Source: Aquilaria yunnanensis (taxonomy: Eukaryota > Streptophyta > Magnoliopsida > Malvales > Thymelaeaceae). Taken from it: a DNA stretch of 64,000 nucleotides. The notes under the pieces were generated by a model. That model was not told the DNA's origin. It ran no database searches and saw only the letters and a list, made by a program, of their open reading frames with translations. The position numbers and the translations under genes were made by a program. Location of the stretch: NCBI GenBank assembly GCA_039654915.1, contig CM077595.1, positions 91,615,501 through 91,679,500 of the forward strand. The letters are read 5' to 3'. How positions within the stretch are numbered: the first letter of the stretch is position 1; every line of letters begins with the position of its first letter. Positions 21,701-32,040 of the stretch are shown piece after piece.

Positions 21701-21905
21701 AATAATAAATTTTTAATTTTTAATTTAACACACACAAACAGATATATTATTATATTTTTTTTTTTTTTTTAACTTATAAAATAAAAATGCCCCCATCCTA
21801 AACTAATTGTTATCAATAAATATAAAATATTATTTTTAATTTAATTAATATTTTTTAATTAATTAATTTTTTTTTATGAAGGTCGGACAAAATTGGGTGT
21901 CAACA
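18785..21905 (-). repeat. 3' LTR of nested element
   Basis: 3121 bp, TG...CA ends. It differs from the 5' LTR (33270-36348) mainly by a second copy of the ACCATGGACTCTGCCGAGTC unit at about 19050-19140. It contains (GA)n/CT-rich promoter sequence (21385-21560) upstream of the TATA box and a GC-rich leader downstream of it. Confidence 0.93.
21206..21213 (-). promoter_or_regulatory. TATA box of nested LTR (left copy)
   Basis: The minus strand reads CTATAAAT within GGGCTATAAATCC. It is preceded on that strand by long CT-dinucleotide tracts typical of plant core promoters and followed by a GC-rich leader. Same site at 35645-35652 in the other LTR. Confidence 0.7.
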
Positions 21906-21920
21906 GCTGCCCCCCTTTGC
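21906..21920 (-). promoter_or_regulatory. Polypurine tract of nested element
   Basis: The minus strand reads GCAAAGGGGGGCAGC immediately before the 3' LTR, identical to that of the outer element. Confidence 0.88.
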
Positions 21921-21999
21921 ATGCTTCATGGGACATGATGTATGCAAAGTAGTTACCAAATTTCGTTCGACCTTAACTAGGGATTGAGAACTTTCTCGC

Positions 22000-24760
22000 C
22001 GCCCAAACAGTAAGGTTTAAAGAATTCTCTTTAGAATCTTGACGATAGGAACTCTCCTATCGTTGAAGGAAAATTGATGGATTGAAATTGAGGCTAAGGG
22101 CCCTACCTTAGAACCTCTGCGATAAGAACTCTCTTATCGTTGAAGAAAAGTTGATTGATTGATTGTTTGTTTGAGGTTTAAGGAAAGGTCCTTAGAACTT
22201 CTAACGATAGGAAAACTTCTATCGTTGTAAGATGGACTGATTGATTGAGGTTAAGGAACTCTCCTTGAACCTCGACGATAGGAACTTTCCTATCGTTGAA
22301 AATTTGATTGAATGAGGTTAAGGAACTCTCCTTAAACCTTGACGATAGGAACTTTCCTATCGTTGAAATTGAAATTAATTGAATGAGGTTAAGGAACTTT
22401 CCTTGAACCTCGACGATAGGAACTTTCCTATCGTTAAAATTGGAATTGATTGAATGAGGTTAAGGAACTTTCCTTGAACCTCGACGATAGGAGCAGTCCT
22501 ATCGTTAATTGAAAATTGATTTCGAGGCAAAGGTTCCATCCTTAAAACCTCGGATTGATTGATTGATCTTGAGGCAAAGGTTCCATCCTTAAAACCTCGG
22601 ATTGATTGATTGATCTCGAGGCAAAGGTTCCATCCTTAAAACCTCGAATTGATTGATTGATCTCGAGGCAAAGGTTCCATCCTTTACAACCTCGGATTGA
22701 TTGTTTGATCTCGAGGCAAAGGTTCCATCCTTTACAACCTCGGATTGATTGATTGATCTCGAGGTAAAGGTTCCATCCTTAAAACCTCGGATTGATTGAT
22801 TGATCTCGAGGCAAAGGTTCCATCCTTAAAACCTCGGATTGATTGATTGATCTCGAGGTAAAGGTTCCATCCTTTACAACCTCGGATTGATTGATTGATG
22901 TCGAGGTAAAGGTTCCATCCTTTATAACCTCGGATTGATTGTTTGATCTCGAGGCAAAGGTTCCATCCTTAAAACCCCGATGATGAAAATTGATTGTTTT
23001 CGAGGCAAAGGTTCCATCCTTAAAACCCCGATGATGAAAATTGATTGTTTTCGAGGCAAAGGTTCCATCCTTAAAACCCTGATGATGAAAATTGATTATT
23101 TTCGAGGCAAAGGTTCCATCCTTAAAACCCCGATGATGAAAATTGATTCTTTTCGAGACAAAGGTTCCATCCTTAAAACCCCGATGATGAAAATTGATTG
23201 TTTTTGAGGCAAAGGTTCCATCCTTAAAACCCCGATGATGAAAATTGATTGTTTTCGAGGCAAAGGTTCCATCCTTAAAACCCCGATGATGAAAATTGAT
23301 TGTTTTCGAGGCAAAGGTTCCATCCTTAAAACCCCGATGATGAAAATTGATTCTTTTCGAGACAAAGGTTCCATCCTTAAAACCCCGATGATGAAAATTG
23401 ATTGTTTTCGAGGCAAAGGTTCCATCCTTAAAACCCCGATGATGAAAATTGATTGTTTTCGAGGCAAAGGTTCCATCCTTAAAACCTCGATGATGAAAAT
23501 TGATTGTTTTCGAGGCAAAGGTTCCATCCTTAAAACCCCGATGATGAAAATTGATTATTTTCGAGGCAAATGTTCCATCCTTAAAACCCCGATGATGAAA
23601 ATTGATTCTTTTCGAGGCAAAGGTTCTATCCTTAAAACCTCGAATTGATTGATTGATTTCGAGGCAAAGGTTCCATCCTTAAAACCTCAGATTGATTGAT
23701 TGATTTCGAGGCAAAGGTTTCATCCTTAAAACCTCAGATTGATTGATTGATTTCGAGGCAAAGGTTCTATCCTTAAAACCTCGGATTGATGGATTGATGT
23801 CGAGGTAAAGGTTCCATCCTTAAAACCTCGAATTGATTGATTGATCTCGAGGCAAAGGTTCCATCCTTAAAACCTCGGATTGATTGATTGATTTCGAGGC
23901 AAAGGTTCCATCCTTAAAACCCCGATGGTGAAAATTGATTGATGTCGAGGTAAAGGTTCCATCCTTAAAACCTCGAATTGATTGATTGATCTCGAGGAAA
24001 AGGTTCCATCCTTAAAACCCCGGATTGATTGATTGATTTCGAGGCAAAGGTTCCATCCTTAAAACCCCGATGATGAAAATTGATTGTTTTCGAGGCAAAG
24101 GTTCCATCCTTAAAACCCCGACGATAGGAGCAGTCCTACCATTGATTGTTTTCGAGACAAAGGTTCCATCCTTAAAATCCCGACGATAGGAGCAGTCCTA
24201 CCATTGATTGTTTTCGAGACAAAGGTTCCATCCTTAAAATTTTGACGATGAAAATTGATTATTTTCGAGGCAAAGGTTCCATCCTTAAAACCCCGATGAT
24301 GAAAATTGATTGTTTTCGAGGCAAAGGTTCCATCCTTAAAACCCCGATGATGAAAATTGATTATTTTCGAGGCAAAGGTTCCATCCTTAAAACCCCGATG
24401 ATGAAAATTGATTATTTTCGAGGCAAAGGTTCCATCCTTAAAACCCCGATGATGAAAATTGATTGTTTTCGAGGCAAAGGTTCCATCCTTAAAACCCCGA
24501 TGATGAAAATTGATTATTTTCGAGGCAAAGGTTCCATCCTTAAAACCCCGATGATGAAAATTAATTATTTTCGAGGCAAAGGTTCCATCCTTAAAACCTC
24601 GGATTGATGAAAATTTATTGTTTTCGAGGCAAAGGTTCCATCCTTAAAACCTCAGATTGATGAAAATTGATTATTTTCGAGGCAAAGGTTCCATCCTTAA
24701 AACCCCGATGATGAAAATTGATTTTGAGGCTAAGGAGCTTTCCTTAGGACCTCGAGCGAA
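22000..24760. repeat. Tandem hairpin array (nested element)
   Basis: Starts with larger units (22000-22510) that pair two stems: GAGGTTAAGGAAC..CCTTGAACCTC and CGATAGGAAC..TCCTATCG. Then come about 45 units of 47 bp (GATTGATTGAT spacer) and 51 bp (GATGATGAAAATTGATT spacer). Stem halves GAGG/CCTC and AAGG/CCTT are kept while loop bases vary. Open frames on both strands across the 51-bp units are by-products of unit length. Confidence 0.9.
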
Positions 24761-25273
24761 ATTTATATGAAAGCAATTGAAATTGGAATAATTTTCTTCG
24801 AAAGTGTGAATTTTCATAATAGGCGAGCGCAAAGAATTAGGCTTCGATAAAACGAGTGAATCTTGATGATGACAATAACACTGACAAATTATGTAAAGGG
24901 AACGGATGTTTGGAATCAATATTCAAGGTTCATCTAATATTTTCTTCAGTAAATATAGATTCCCTTGTGAGATATGTCATCCGAATAAGGTTAAAGCTTA
25001 ACTACCCCAAAATGTTATGCCTAGTAGACCTAATAGGATGTGTCTCAAGAGTAACAAAAATTACTCTTTACTCAGCCATTCCAACCTAAAGGCATTGCCC
25101 TATGGTTTTAATATTAGCATGGACGAAACTATCTTATATATAAAAAAAGAAATTCCCTGAAAAGAAAAACTGAAACGCGAAAGAAAATGCTGATAATAAA
25201 ACTAAAGGACAAGAAAAACGGATCAGATCGCTTCTTTCTTCCACAATACTTCAACAGGGTGAGTAGAGGACCA
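24761..25273. other. Spacer between hairpin array and LOG (nested)
   Basis: Counterpart of 10086-10595; highly similar to it. No supported gene; probably the 3' untranslated part of a LOG transcript. Confidence 0.45.
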
Positions 25274-25903
25274 TTATGGGAGTGAACTGGTCGGGAAAGA
25301 CTGTCGTGTCCAGTCTATCTGAATCATTGCTGGATCTGATTCAGGAACAAAAGCTTGTATTTTATCTAGCAATTCTTCAGCAGTTGTTGCGGATATTATA
25401 ATTCGCCGTGCCACTCTTGATATGAAATTCTTCTGCATAGCATAATCCATAAAAGCTATCAGACCTGTAAAGAAATTGTTAACATTCAATAACCCAATAG
25501 GTTTCTTATGCAAATTAAGTTGGGCCATGGAAGCGATTTGGAAGATTTCTCCTAATGTACCAAAACCGCCGGGTAAAGTGATGAAAGCATCAGCATTTAA
25601 AAGCATTTGTAGCACACGTTCTTGCAGATTTTTGACCACTAGCTCCTCTCCGATCGTGCCCCCAGAAATAAACTTCAAAGGTCCTGGGATAATGCCTAGA
25701 ACTTGACTTCCTCCTAAAGATGCTGCTGATGCTACGCCTCCCATTAATCCGACACTACCTCCTCCATAAACTAAATGTATTTTACGCTCAGCTAATACTC
25801 TACCCAAATGGTTGGCTGCCTTTAAATATTCTTCATCTTTTCCAGGAAAAGCCCCAGAAAATACACAAATACTTCGGGATTTACGAGTTGAGGTTTTCTC
25901 CAT
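25274..25903 (-). CDS. LOG-like: LOG-family cytokinin riboside 5'-monophosphate phosphoribohydrolase (cargo of young element)
   Basis: 209 residues from the second Met (open to 25990). Unlike the outer copy the phosphate loop is canonical: VYGGGSVGLMGG. The catalytic PGGFGTLGE motif (111-119) and the upstream LQERVLQM Arg are present, and the C-terminal part (KKPIGLLNVNNFF, then RRIIISATTAEELL) follows the LOG plan. Length fits the family (about 200-240). Expected role: cytosolic hydrolysis of isopentenyladenine- and zeatin-type nucleotides to active cytokinin plus ribose 5-phosphate. The ORF is intronless, sense to the element, downstream of three NABP-like ORFs. Its divergence from the LOG motifs I know for host genes suggests an old capture. 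Expression is unproven. Confidence 0.88.
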   Translation of the reverse strand: MEKTSTRKSRSICVFSGAFPGKDEEYLKAANHLGRVLAERKIHLVYGGGSVGLMGGVASAASLGGSQVLGIIPGPLKFISGGTIGEELVVKNLQERVLQMLLNADAFITLPGGFGTLGEIFQIASMAQLNLHKKPIGLLNVNNFFTGLIAFMDYAMQKNFISRVARRIIISATTAEELLDKIQAFVPESDPAMIQIDWTRQSFPTSSLP

Positions 25904-25935
25904 TCCTATCCTTACTCTTGTGAGAAAAGAGGATA

Positions 25936-25943
25936 TATTTATA
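25936..25943 (-). promoter_or_regulatory. TATA-like box upstream of LOG (nested)
   Basis: TATAAATA on the minus strand, about 33 nt before the chosen start; same place and context as in the outer element. Confidence 0.45.
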
Positions 25944-26019
25944 GAGATGAAGAGAGAAGGCAATAATTTTATTTTCAAGAATGGATACATTATTGCCAGC
26001 TATTCACAGTAGTCACGAA

Positions 26020-26520
26020 TATGACTCTGGTCAGGTATGGGTACACTATCGTTAAAAGAGGAGGAAAATTTTCAAAATAGCTGCTAGTATGTACAGTAGT
26101 CACTACTGTAGCTTACGTCAGGAGTAGGTACGTGATTGTTGGAAGAGAAGGAAAATTTCAAAAGTGGCAGCTATATACAGTAGTCCGTGTCAGGAGTGGG
26201 TACATTATTGCCAAAGGGGAGGAAAATTTCAAAAGCGACAGCTAGCACGTACAGTATCGTGACTATGGCTCATGTCAGGAGTGGATACATTATCGCCGAA
26301 AGGGGAGGAAAATTTCAAAAGCGACAGCTAGCACGTACAGTAATCGTGACTTTGGTTCATGTCAGGAATGGATACATTATCGCCGAAAGGGGAGGAAAAT
26401 TTCAAAAGCGACAGCTAGCACGTACAGTAATCGTGACTTTGGTTCATGTCAGGAGTGGATACATTATTACCAAAAGGGGATGAAAATTTCAAAAGCAACA
26501 GGTAGCACGTACAGTAATCG
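26020..26520. repeat. ~87-bp tandem repeat between LOG and NABP-like copy 3 (nested)
   Basis: Units with GTCAGGAGTGGATACATTAT, GCCGAAAGGGGAGGAAAATT and AGCGACAGCTAGCACGTACA. The 3'-most units are nearly identical to each other, showing recent expansion. A plus-strand frame across them is an artefact. Confidence 0.8.
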
Positions 26521-26574
26521 TGACCTTGTTCCGTCTTCTACTGGCTTTGCGTCCAGTAACGGCTTCAATGCTTT

Positions 26575-27123
26575 CTATGAATCGGTGATTTGCATCTCAT
26601 CTAGCTTTTTCACAAACTGGCAAACAGGGTCATTTAGGGTTAGATTCCCAAGACTGTAACGTTCTCGTTCTTTTTGGAGAATTATCCATAATCCAACAAC
26701 CTCAAATTGCACTATTCCGCAAGAATGCGCTTCAAGAACCTCTCGGATATCTTCTAGAGATTCCTTACGCAAGCCATTCTTAATGAATCTTATTCTATCA
26801 TTACGATTTCTGGTGATCACTCCTGGAGAACGACATTTATTGCCGCAAATCCACCATCCACAATTATGACAAACGCCTAGCCTCTTTGCTCTTCTTTTTT
26901 TGGCATAAGCGCTTTTACCAAAGCTGGGCATACGGGGAAAGAACGCTTCTGGAACTTCACCAGCTGAACGAACCTTAGCTTCAATTAGCCACCACACATT
27001 ATCAGGAATGCCTTTGTGCATAAATACTCTGAATCGTTCACATCTAGCTTGATAAATCTTTTTAAGAACATTTATTGGGAAGGAAGGAAAATACTTTCGT
27101 AGGGCGGAAAGAGAAGACTCCAT
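26575..27123 (-). CDS. Flexivirus NABP-like cysteine-rich protein, copy 3 (nested)
   Basis: Intact 182-residue ORF (open to 27138; the start is set by alignment with its sisters at MESSLSALRKYF). Basic patch GKSAYAKKRRAKRL, finger VCHNCGWWICGNKC, then DRIRFIKNGL. It differs from the outer copy 3 at only a few residues. Part of the same four-gene cargo block. Confidence 0.76.
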   Translation of the reverse strand: MESSLSALRKYFPSFPINVLKKIYQARCERFRVFMHKGIPDNVWWLIEAKVRSAGEVPEAFFPRMPSFGKSAYAKKRRAKRLGVCHNCGWWICGNKCRSPGVITRNRNDRIRFIKNGLRKESLEDIREVLEAHSCGIVQFEVVGLWIILQKERERYSLGNLTLNDPVCQFVKKLDEMQITDS

Positions 27124-27180
27124 TGATAAAGGAGGCAAAGAAAGAAATTAGTGATTGTAGGAAACGAAAATAACTAACAC

Positions 27181-27189
27181 ATATTTATA
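27181..27189 (-). promoter_or_regulatory. TATA-like box upstream of NABP-like copy 3 (nested)
   Basis: The minus strand reads CACTATAAATATGTG, about 60 nt before the start codon, as in the outer element. Confidence 0.45.
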
Positions 27190-27339
27190 GTGATGAAAGG
27201 GATAATGTGTTAATTACACTTACAAAAGCAAGTACATTATTGTCAAAAGAAAAGACAAATGACAGCTTATATGTACAGCAATCATGACTGTGGCTCTCAT
27301 CTTCCACTAGTTTATGTCTAGTAACGGTTTCAATGCCTT

Positions 27340-27888
27340 CTATAAGTCGGGGATTTGCTTCCCATCCAGTTTTCTCACAAACTGGCAAACAGGGTCATTA
27401 AAAGTTAGATTTTCAAGACTGTAACGATCCTGTTCTTTACGGAAAGTCCACCATAAATCCATAATTTCCCATTGTACTATTTCACAAGAATGTGTTTCAA
27501 AAGTTAATAGGATATCATCCAAAGATTCCTTACGCAGGCCATTCTTGATGAATTTTCTTTTATCTTCATGATTTCTGGAGATGTATCCTAAAAAGTGACA
27601 TTTAGTATTACAATTCCATCGTCCACATTTATGACAGACACCTAGCCTCTTTGCTCTTCGCTTTTTGGCATAAGCGCTTTTACCAAAGCCGGGCATACGG
27701 GGAAAGAACGCTTCTGGAACTTCACCAGCTGAACGAACCTTAGCTTCAATTAGCCACCGCACATTATCAGGAATGCCTTTGTGCATAAAAACTCTGATTC
27801 TTTCACATCTAGCAAGGTAGATCTTTTTAAGGACTTTTATTGGAAGAGAAGGAAAGTATTTTCGCAGGGTAGAAAGAGTAGAATCCAT
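27340..27888 (-). CDS. Flexivirus NABP-like cysteine-rich protein, copy 2 (nested)
   Basis: Intact 182-residue ORF: MDSTLSTLRKYFPSLP start, GKSAYAKKRRAKRL basic patch, VCHKCGRWNCNTKC finger, KRKFIKNGL. Its middle (GEVPEAFFPRMPGFGKSAYA) is closer to copy 3 than to the outer copy 2, so gene conversion between tandem copies is likely. The TGA that breaks the outer copy 2 is absent. A TATA-like box lies at about 27969-27976. Confidence 0.78.
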   Translation of the reverse strand: MDSTLSTLRKYFPSLPIKVLKKIYLARCERIRVFMHKGIPDNVRWLIEAKVRSAGEVPEAFFPRMPGFGKSAYAKKRRAKRLGVCHKCGRWNCNTKCHFLGYISRNHEDKRKFIKNGLRKESLDDILLTFETHSCEIVQWEIMDLWWTFRKEQDRYSLENLTFNDPVCQFVRKLDGKQIPDL

Positions 27889-27968
27889 TGATGAGAGAAG
27901 AATTTGAGAGATGATGGAAAGGAATTAGTTATTGAAGGAAACTTAGATAACCGACTGGAAAAACATGC

Positions 27969-27976
27969 ATTTATAG
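27969..27976 (-). promoter_or_regulatory. TATA-like box upstream of NABP-like copy 2 (nested)
   Basis: The minus strand reads CTATAAAT, about 80 nt before the start. The spacing to the ORF is shorter than in the outer element because a leader segment (the GTCACGG..TATCCGC box) is missing here. Confidence 0.42.
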
Positions 27977-28136
27977 CGATGAAATGGATAACGTGTCGAT
28001 TACACTTAGGAGAGCATGTACATCTGTCAAAAGAAAATGCAAACTTTTCCAAATATAACAAACTGTATGTACAGTAATTGTGACTGTGGCTCACATCTTC
28101 CACTGGTTTTACGTCCAATAACGGCATTAACGGCTT

Positions 28137-28685
28137 CTATGAGTCGAGGATTTGCTTCCCATCCAGTTTTCTTACAAGCTGGCAAACAGGGTCATTTACA
28201 GTCAGATTCCCGGGACTGTAACGGTTTCGTTCTTCATGAAAAATGCTCCATAAACCAAGAAGTTCACGTTGCACAGATCCACAAGAATGCGTCTCAAGAG
28301 TCAATTGGATATCATCCAACGAGTCCTTACTCAGGCCATTCTTAATGAATCGTATTTTATCTTCTCGATTATCAGAGATCATCCCTAAAGAACGACATTT
28401 AGTATTACAAGTCCACCGTCCACATTTATGGCAGACTTGTAACCTTTTCGCTCTTCGCTTTTTGGCATAAGAGCTTTTGCCTATACCAGGCATGTGAGAC
28501 ACAAATGCATCTGGGATTTCACTTGCCAGACAAACCTTGGCTTCGATTAACCACCGCACATCTTCAGGGATTCCTTTGTGCATCAGAACTCTTAATCGTT
28601 CACAGCGAACTTGGTAGATCTTTTTGAGAATGTTCATTGGGAGAGAAGGAAAATATTTTCGTAAGACAGAAAGAGTAGGATCCAT
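28137..28685 (-). CDS. Flexivirus NABP-like cysteine-rich protein, copy 1 (nested)
   Basis: Intact 182-residue ORF, nearly identical to the outer copy 1 (for example R to C in the VCLASEIP segment). Basic patch GKSSYAKKRRAKRL at about 69-82, Cys 85/88/93/97. The upstream leader with GTCACGGAGTACCGTATCCG is preserved (about 28755-28790). Confidence 0.78.
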   Translation of the reverse strand: MDPTLSVLRKYFPSLPMNILKKIYQVRCERLRVLMHKGIPEDVRWLIEAKVCLASEIPDAFVSHMPGIGKSSYAKKRRAKRLQVCHKCGRWTCNTKCRSLGMISDNREDKIRFIKNGLSKDSLDDIQLTLETHSCGSVQRELLGLWSIFHEERNRYSPGNLTVNDPVCQLVRKLDGKQILDS

Positions 28686-28849
28686 TTTCTAGAGGGAAGT
28701 AAAAGAAAGAAGAGAGGAAAGAATCAGTTATTATGGGCAACTGAGAGAACCGACTTGAGAGTCACGGAGTACCGTATCCGCCGTTTAACCGGAAAAGTGG
28801 ATCCTACTTTATTTTGGTATCATAGATATTTCTTATCTTTGATATCTCG

Positions 28850-29210
28850 TAAGGCATGACATTGATCCAGTCCTTGACTATTGAATCCATTGTCCGCTTT
28901 TGACAAATTTTCAACGACAATATTTCTTAATGTCTGCCTTATCTTTGACCACAGCTATCTCTTATCTTAGATGCTGCTAAGCTGGCATCAATCTTGTCCT
29001 TCCAGGTGTAGCCACGATTATTGAATCAATTGCCAGGCTTTTGACAATATTGTCTACTTTATCCTTTTTGATATCTGCCTTATCCTTGGCTATAGCTATC
29101 TCTTATCTTGGATACTACTAGCTGACGTCAATCCTGTCCTTCCAGGTGTAGTCTCAATTATTGAATCGATTGCCAGGCTTTTGACATATTGTCTACCTTA
29201 TCCTTGAATT
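28850..29210. repeat. ~140-bp tandem repeat upstream of NABP-like copy 1 (nested)
   Basis: Counterpart of 14165-14500: two to three units around CTTCCAGGTGTAG and GATTGCCAGGCTTTTGACA. Non-coding. Confidence 0.7.
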
Positions 29211-29608
29211 CCTGATGTGGGTTGGTCCCGCATATTAGCTGTGTATCCAGTGATAGATTGGTAAGAGCTGATGACATTGAAATCTCAGCTTATACTGCTG
29301 TAACTGTGCTGTGAATGTGATTCCCGTTTGGTCCTTGTTATGTAAAGGCTATGTATGCATGATATGAAATGCATGAATACAGAGCATGTGTAACTAATGG
29401 CTTTTTTTTTGTATGGATCTAGTTCTTTATGTCTTTGTTTTACTGGATCCTCTTTTGTGATGGCCTTCTTGGACTATCATTGAATCTCTTTATGCTTTTC
29501 AGCTTTTGTTCGCTGCCTCAAAAGCCCAACTCTTTTCAAAATCCTCTTTTTTTGACTTGTTCTTTGAATTTTGGCCTCAATTTCTTTAAAGTTGGCCCAC
29601 CTCATAAT

Positions 29609-29773
29609 TTATATCTCTTTCGGGTACTCATCCATTGTCATGGATTTGATACCATCAAAGGCTTTACTTTCAATGTCTGCTTTGCCCCTTTTCTTGTGAC
29701 CGTGCCGACATTTACTTATCCTCATGTTATAATCTGAATGATTGCTCTTCCTTGAGCTCAAGTTTTGATCCAT
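29609..29773 (-). CDS. Unrecognised 54-residue ORF (MDQNLSSRKSNHSDYN)
   Basis: Short uninterrupted frame starting MDQNLSSRKSNHSDYNMR, basic and Ser/Lys-rich, ending near MTMDEYPKEI. The outer element keeps the first half with a few changes. No family recognised; it may be a remnant of a longer ORF lost between gag and the cargo genes. Low confidence that it is translated. Confidence 0.25.
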   Translation of the reverse strand: MDQNLSSRKSNHSDYNMRISKCRHGHKKRGKADIESKAFDGIKSMTMDEYPKEI

Positions 29774-29986
29774 AAGACTTGCCTCCTTGTCTATTAAACT
29801 TCTTTGTTGGCAGTACTCCTCTTACGCTTCGTAGAGACTACTTTGCCCCCTGAATACGGTGTTTATGTGGATAAAAAGGTATCACCTCGCCTTTAACAGA
29901 AGGTCGAGCATTTCTAGACCTTTGTGATGGCACTTGATCGTAAATCTCTCTTACAAGAACCACATCTTCTTAAAGAAAGTCTCAAG

Positions 29987-30178
29987 CTATCTCCTCACTT
30001 TTAAGTCTACACACATTAATGAATAATGGTTTGGCCTTAAAGAAAAACTTTCATCAATTTGCAAAGCTTGACAAAGTAATTTACGGTCTTTGTTTTTAAT
30101 TAAAATATCCTGCCATTCTTCCCTTTCCAACTCGAAGACATAAACTGTGCAAGGCAATAAGGTAGAAACATGATTCAC
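29987..30178 (-). pseudogene. Unrecognised conserved ORF remnant (EEWQDILIKNKDRK), nested copy
   Basis: 63-codon frame with VYVFELEREEWQDIL and KDRKLLCQALQIDESF, homologous to 15236-15436. It stops where the outer copy continues (a frameshift or deletion near 29985). Family not recognised. Confidence 0.33.
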
Positions 30179-30199
30179 AAGGATAGCCTTTTAGCTGAA

Positions 30200-30625
30200 T
30201 GAGGATGATATCGAAAGGTAGCTGTTAGGTGTGAAGAAAATTAAGTTTGAATGTTTTTTTTTTTGTTGCAGTCTTTTAGCTGAATGAGAATGATATTAAG
30301 AGGTAATTATTAGGTCTGAGTAAAGTTAAGTTTGAGTGGTGTGAAAGAATGGTATTTTAATATTACTTGTGAGCAGTATTAAATAAGGTAGAAACATGAT
30401 TCACAATGATAGTCTTTTAACTGAATGAGGATGTTCGGTTTGAGAAAAGTTAAATTTAAGTGGTGTGAAAGAATGGTCTTTTAATACTACTCGTGAGCAG
30501 TATTAAACAAGGTAGAAACATGATTCACAATGATAGTCTTTTAACTGAATGAGGATGTTCGGTTTGAGAAAAGTTAAATTTAAGTGGTGTGGAAGAAGGG
30601 TCTTTTAATACTACTCGTGAGCGAA
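30200..30625. repeat. ~120-bp tandem repeat (nested)
   Basis: Three units with TAATACTACTCGTGAGCAGT and AAGTTAAATTTAAGTGGTGT; same family as 15590-16100 with fewer copies. Confidence 0.78.
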
Positions 30626-30629
30626 TTTG

Positions 30630-31440
30630 ATTATGGTGAAAAACTCAATAGTGATGACCTCAACTTGCCACTCTTTCCAGAAAGTTAGACCTCATCTGTT
30701 GCCCCCCAACTATTGTGATCTTTATGCATGCTTGGTTTGAGGGTTGCTTTTGTGTTCTAAACCGCCTTTGCAGGTTTTCAGTCTAGAATCCATATCTCAC
30801 TTTTTTTTTCTAGTTTGAGCCCTTTTTCCTTTTTTTTTTTTTGTTTTTGTTTTTGTTTTCTTTTGTTTCCCTTTTTTTTTTTTTTTTGTGAGCTATGGTG
30901 ATGACATACTTGATAACTCTCTTGAAGTGAGATGACTCAAGTGGCCTTGCTTGCTCGTGTTTGTTCTCAGTTCTTTTTGGTTTTGAATTTTCCCTTGTTG
31001 GCTTTTTGATGGAAGGGATGAACTTTTTCCTTTTCGGAGTTTTTGTTACAAAGAACCAAGATCATAGCCTTCTTGAAATGAGATGATTCAAGTGGCTTTA
31101 TTTGCTTCTCAGTCTCTTTTTTTTTTTTTTTGGATTTTCCCTTTAATGGCTTTTTGATGGAAGGGATGAACTTTTTCTTTTCGGAGTTTGTGTTGCGGAA
31201 AACTGAGAACCTTTTTTTTTTTTTTTTTTTTTTGTTTTGAGCATTTATGAGAATTGGGAGGCCACTGAAGTCATTTAATATGAGAGCTACTTTGTTTGGA
31301 AACTAACCCCAAACTTCTTGCAAGGATGTTGATAACCACTGTGAATTCTTTTTGAGGGTTGAGGTGCAACATATGAAATCTTTCTTACTAGATTTGGCAG
31401 CACTTTCAAGATCATTACTATCAAATTTCCCTTAACTTTT
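30630..31440. other. T-rich internal spacer (nested)
   Basis: Counterpart of 16101-16900, with several T runs of 15-25 and the same duplicated TCAAGTGGC segments. No gene is seen. Confidence 0.45.
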
Positions 31441-31445
31441 TATTT

Positions 31446-31811
31446 TCACCCACGAGTAGTATCGTTTTCAAAGTAAAGTGTGATAGCAATAATGGATAGT
31501 ATAATGGAAAGGAGTGAGAGATGGATATAAAAACGGAATTTTGGTAAGAAGTGGTAGAATGTGTAGGTGTAATAATTGAATTTTTGGTAAAAATTGGTAG
31601 AATGTGTAGAAGTAATAATGGAATTAAAAAGTGGTAGAATGCACACGCAACATCTTTTTGTTAGAGAACAAAAAGAATTACCGGTTGTCGAAAAGTAAAG
31701 TGTGATGGCAATAATGGATAGTATAATGGCAAAGAGTGTAAAAATGGAAAGTAATAGAATGCACGCATCACATCTTTTTGTTGTACCAGAAAAAGAATAG
31801 CAGGTGTCCAT
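31446..31811 (-). CDS. Putative small membrane protein with duplicated Cys/hydrophobic module (nested)
   Basis: 121-residue open frame made of two modules. Each starts with a TKRC..CIL motif (TTKRCDACILLLSIF; LTKRCCVCILPLFNSI) and ends in a strongly hydrophobic stretch (LSIIAITLYF) of membrane-spanning length, with further hydrophobic segments between. It begins MDTCYSFSGTTKRCD and ends NDTTRG. The outer element carries a broken version. The duplication at DNA level means the open frame could be chance on a repeat, but it is complete in the young copy and broken in the old one. Function unknown; position just after gag, sense to the element. Confidence 0.35.
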   Translation of the reverse strand: MDTCYSFSGTTKRCDACILLLSIFTLFAIILSIIAITLYFSTTGNSFCSLTKRCCVCILPLFNSIITSTHSTNFYQKFNYYTYTFYHFLPKFRFYIHLSLLSIILSIIAITLYFENDTTRG

Positions 31812-32040
31812 TTAACAAAGACTACACCCTAGATTCTGGACTAAATCTAGGAGATTTACTATTAAATTACTTTTGCAAGCTTTCAAAGATACAAGTTTAT
31901 TCAAAGGATTCCCTGTCATTCAAAAGTGTGTGCGGACTGTTAGGTCAGATCTGACTTGGAGCCCTTCCAAAATTAATGTAATTCCAGCTCAAAATCTTCA
32001 CTTTCAATTACCAATCACATCGGGCCTAGCAACTTGAACT

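Noticed and set aside
25476..25706. Plus-strand ORFs across LOG and the NABP-like genes
   Set aside because: Shadows of the real minus-strand genes.
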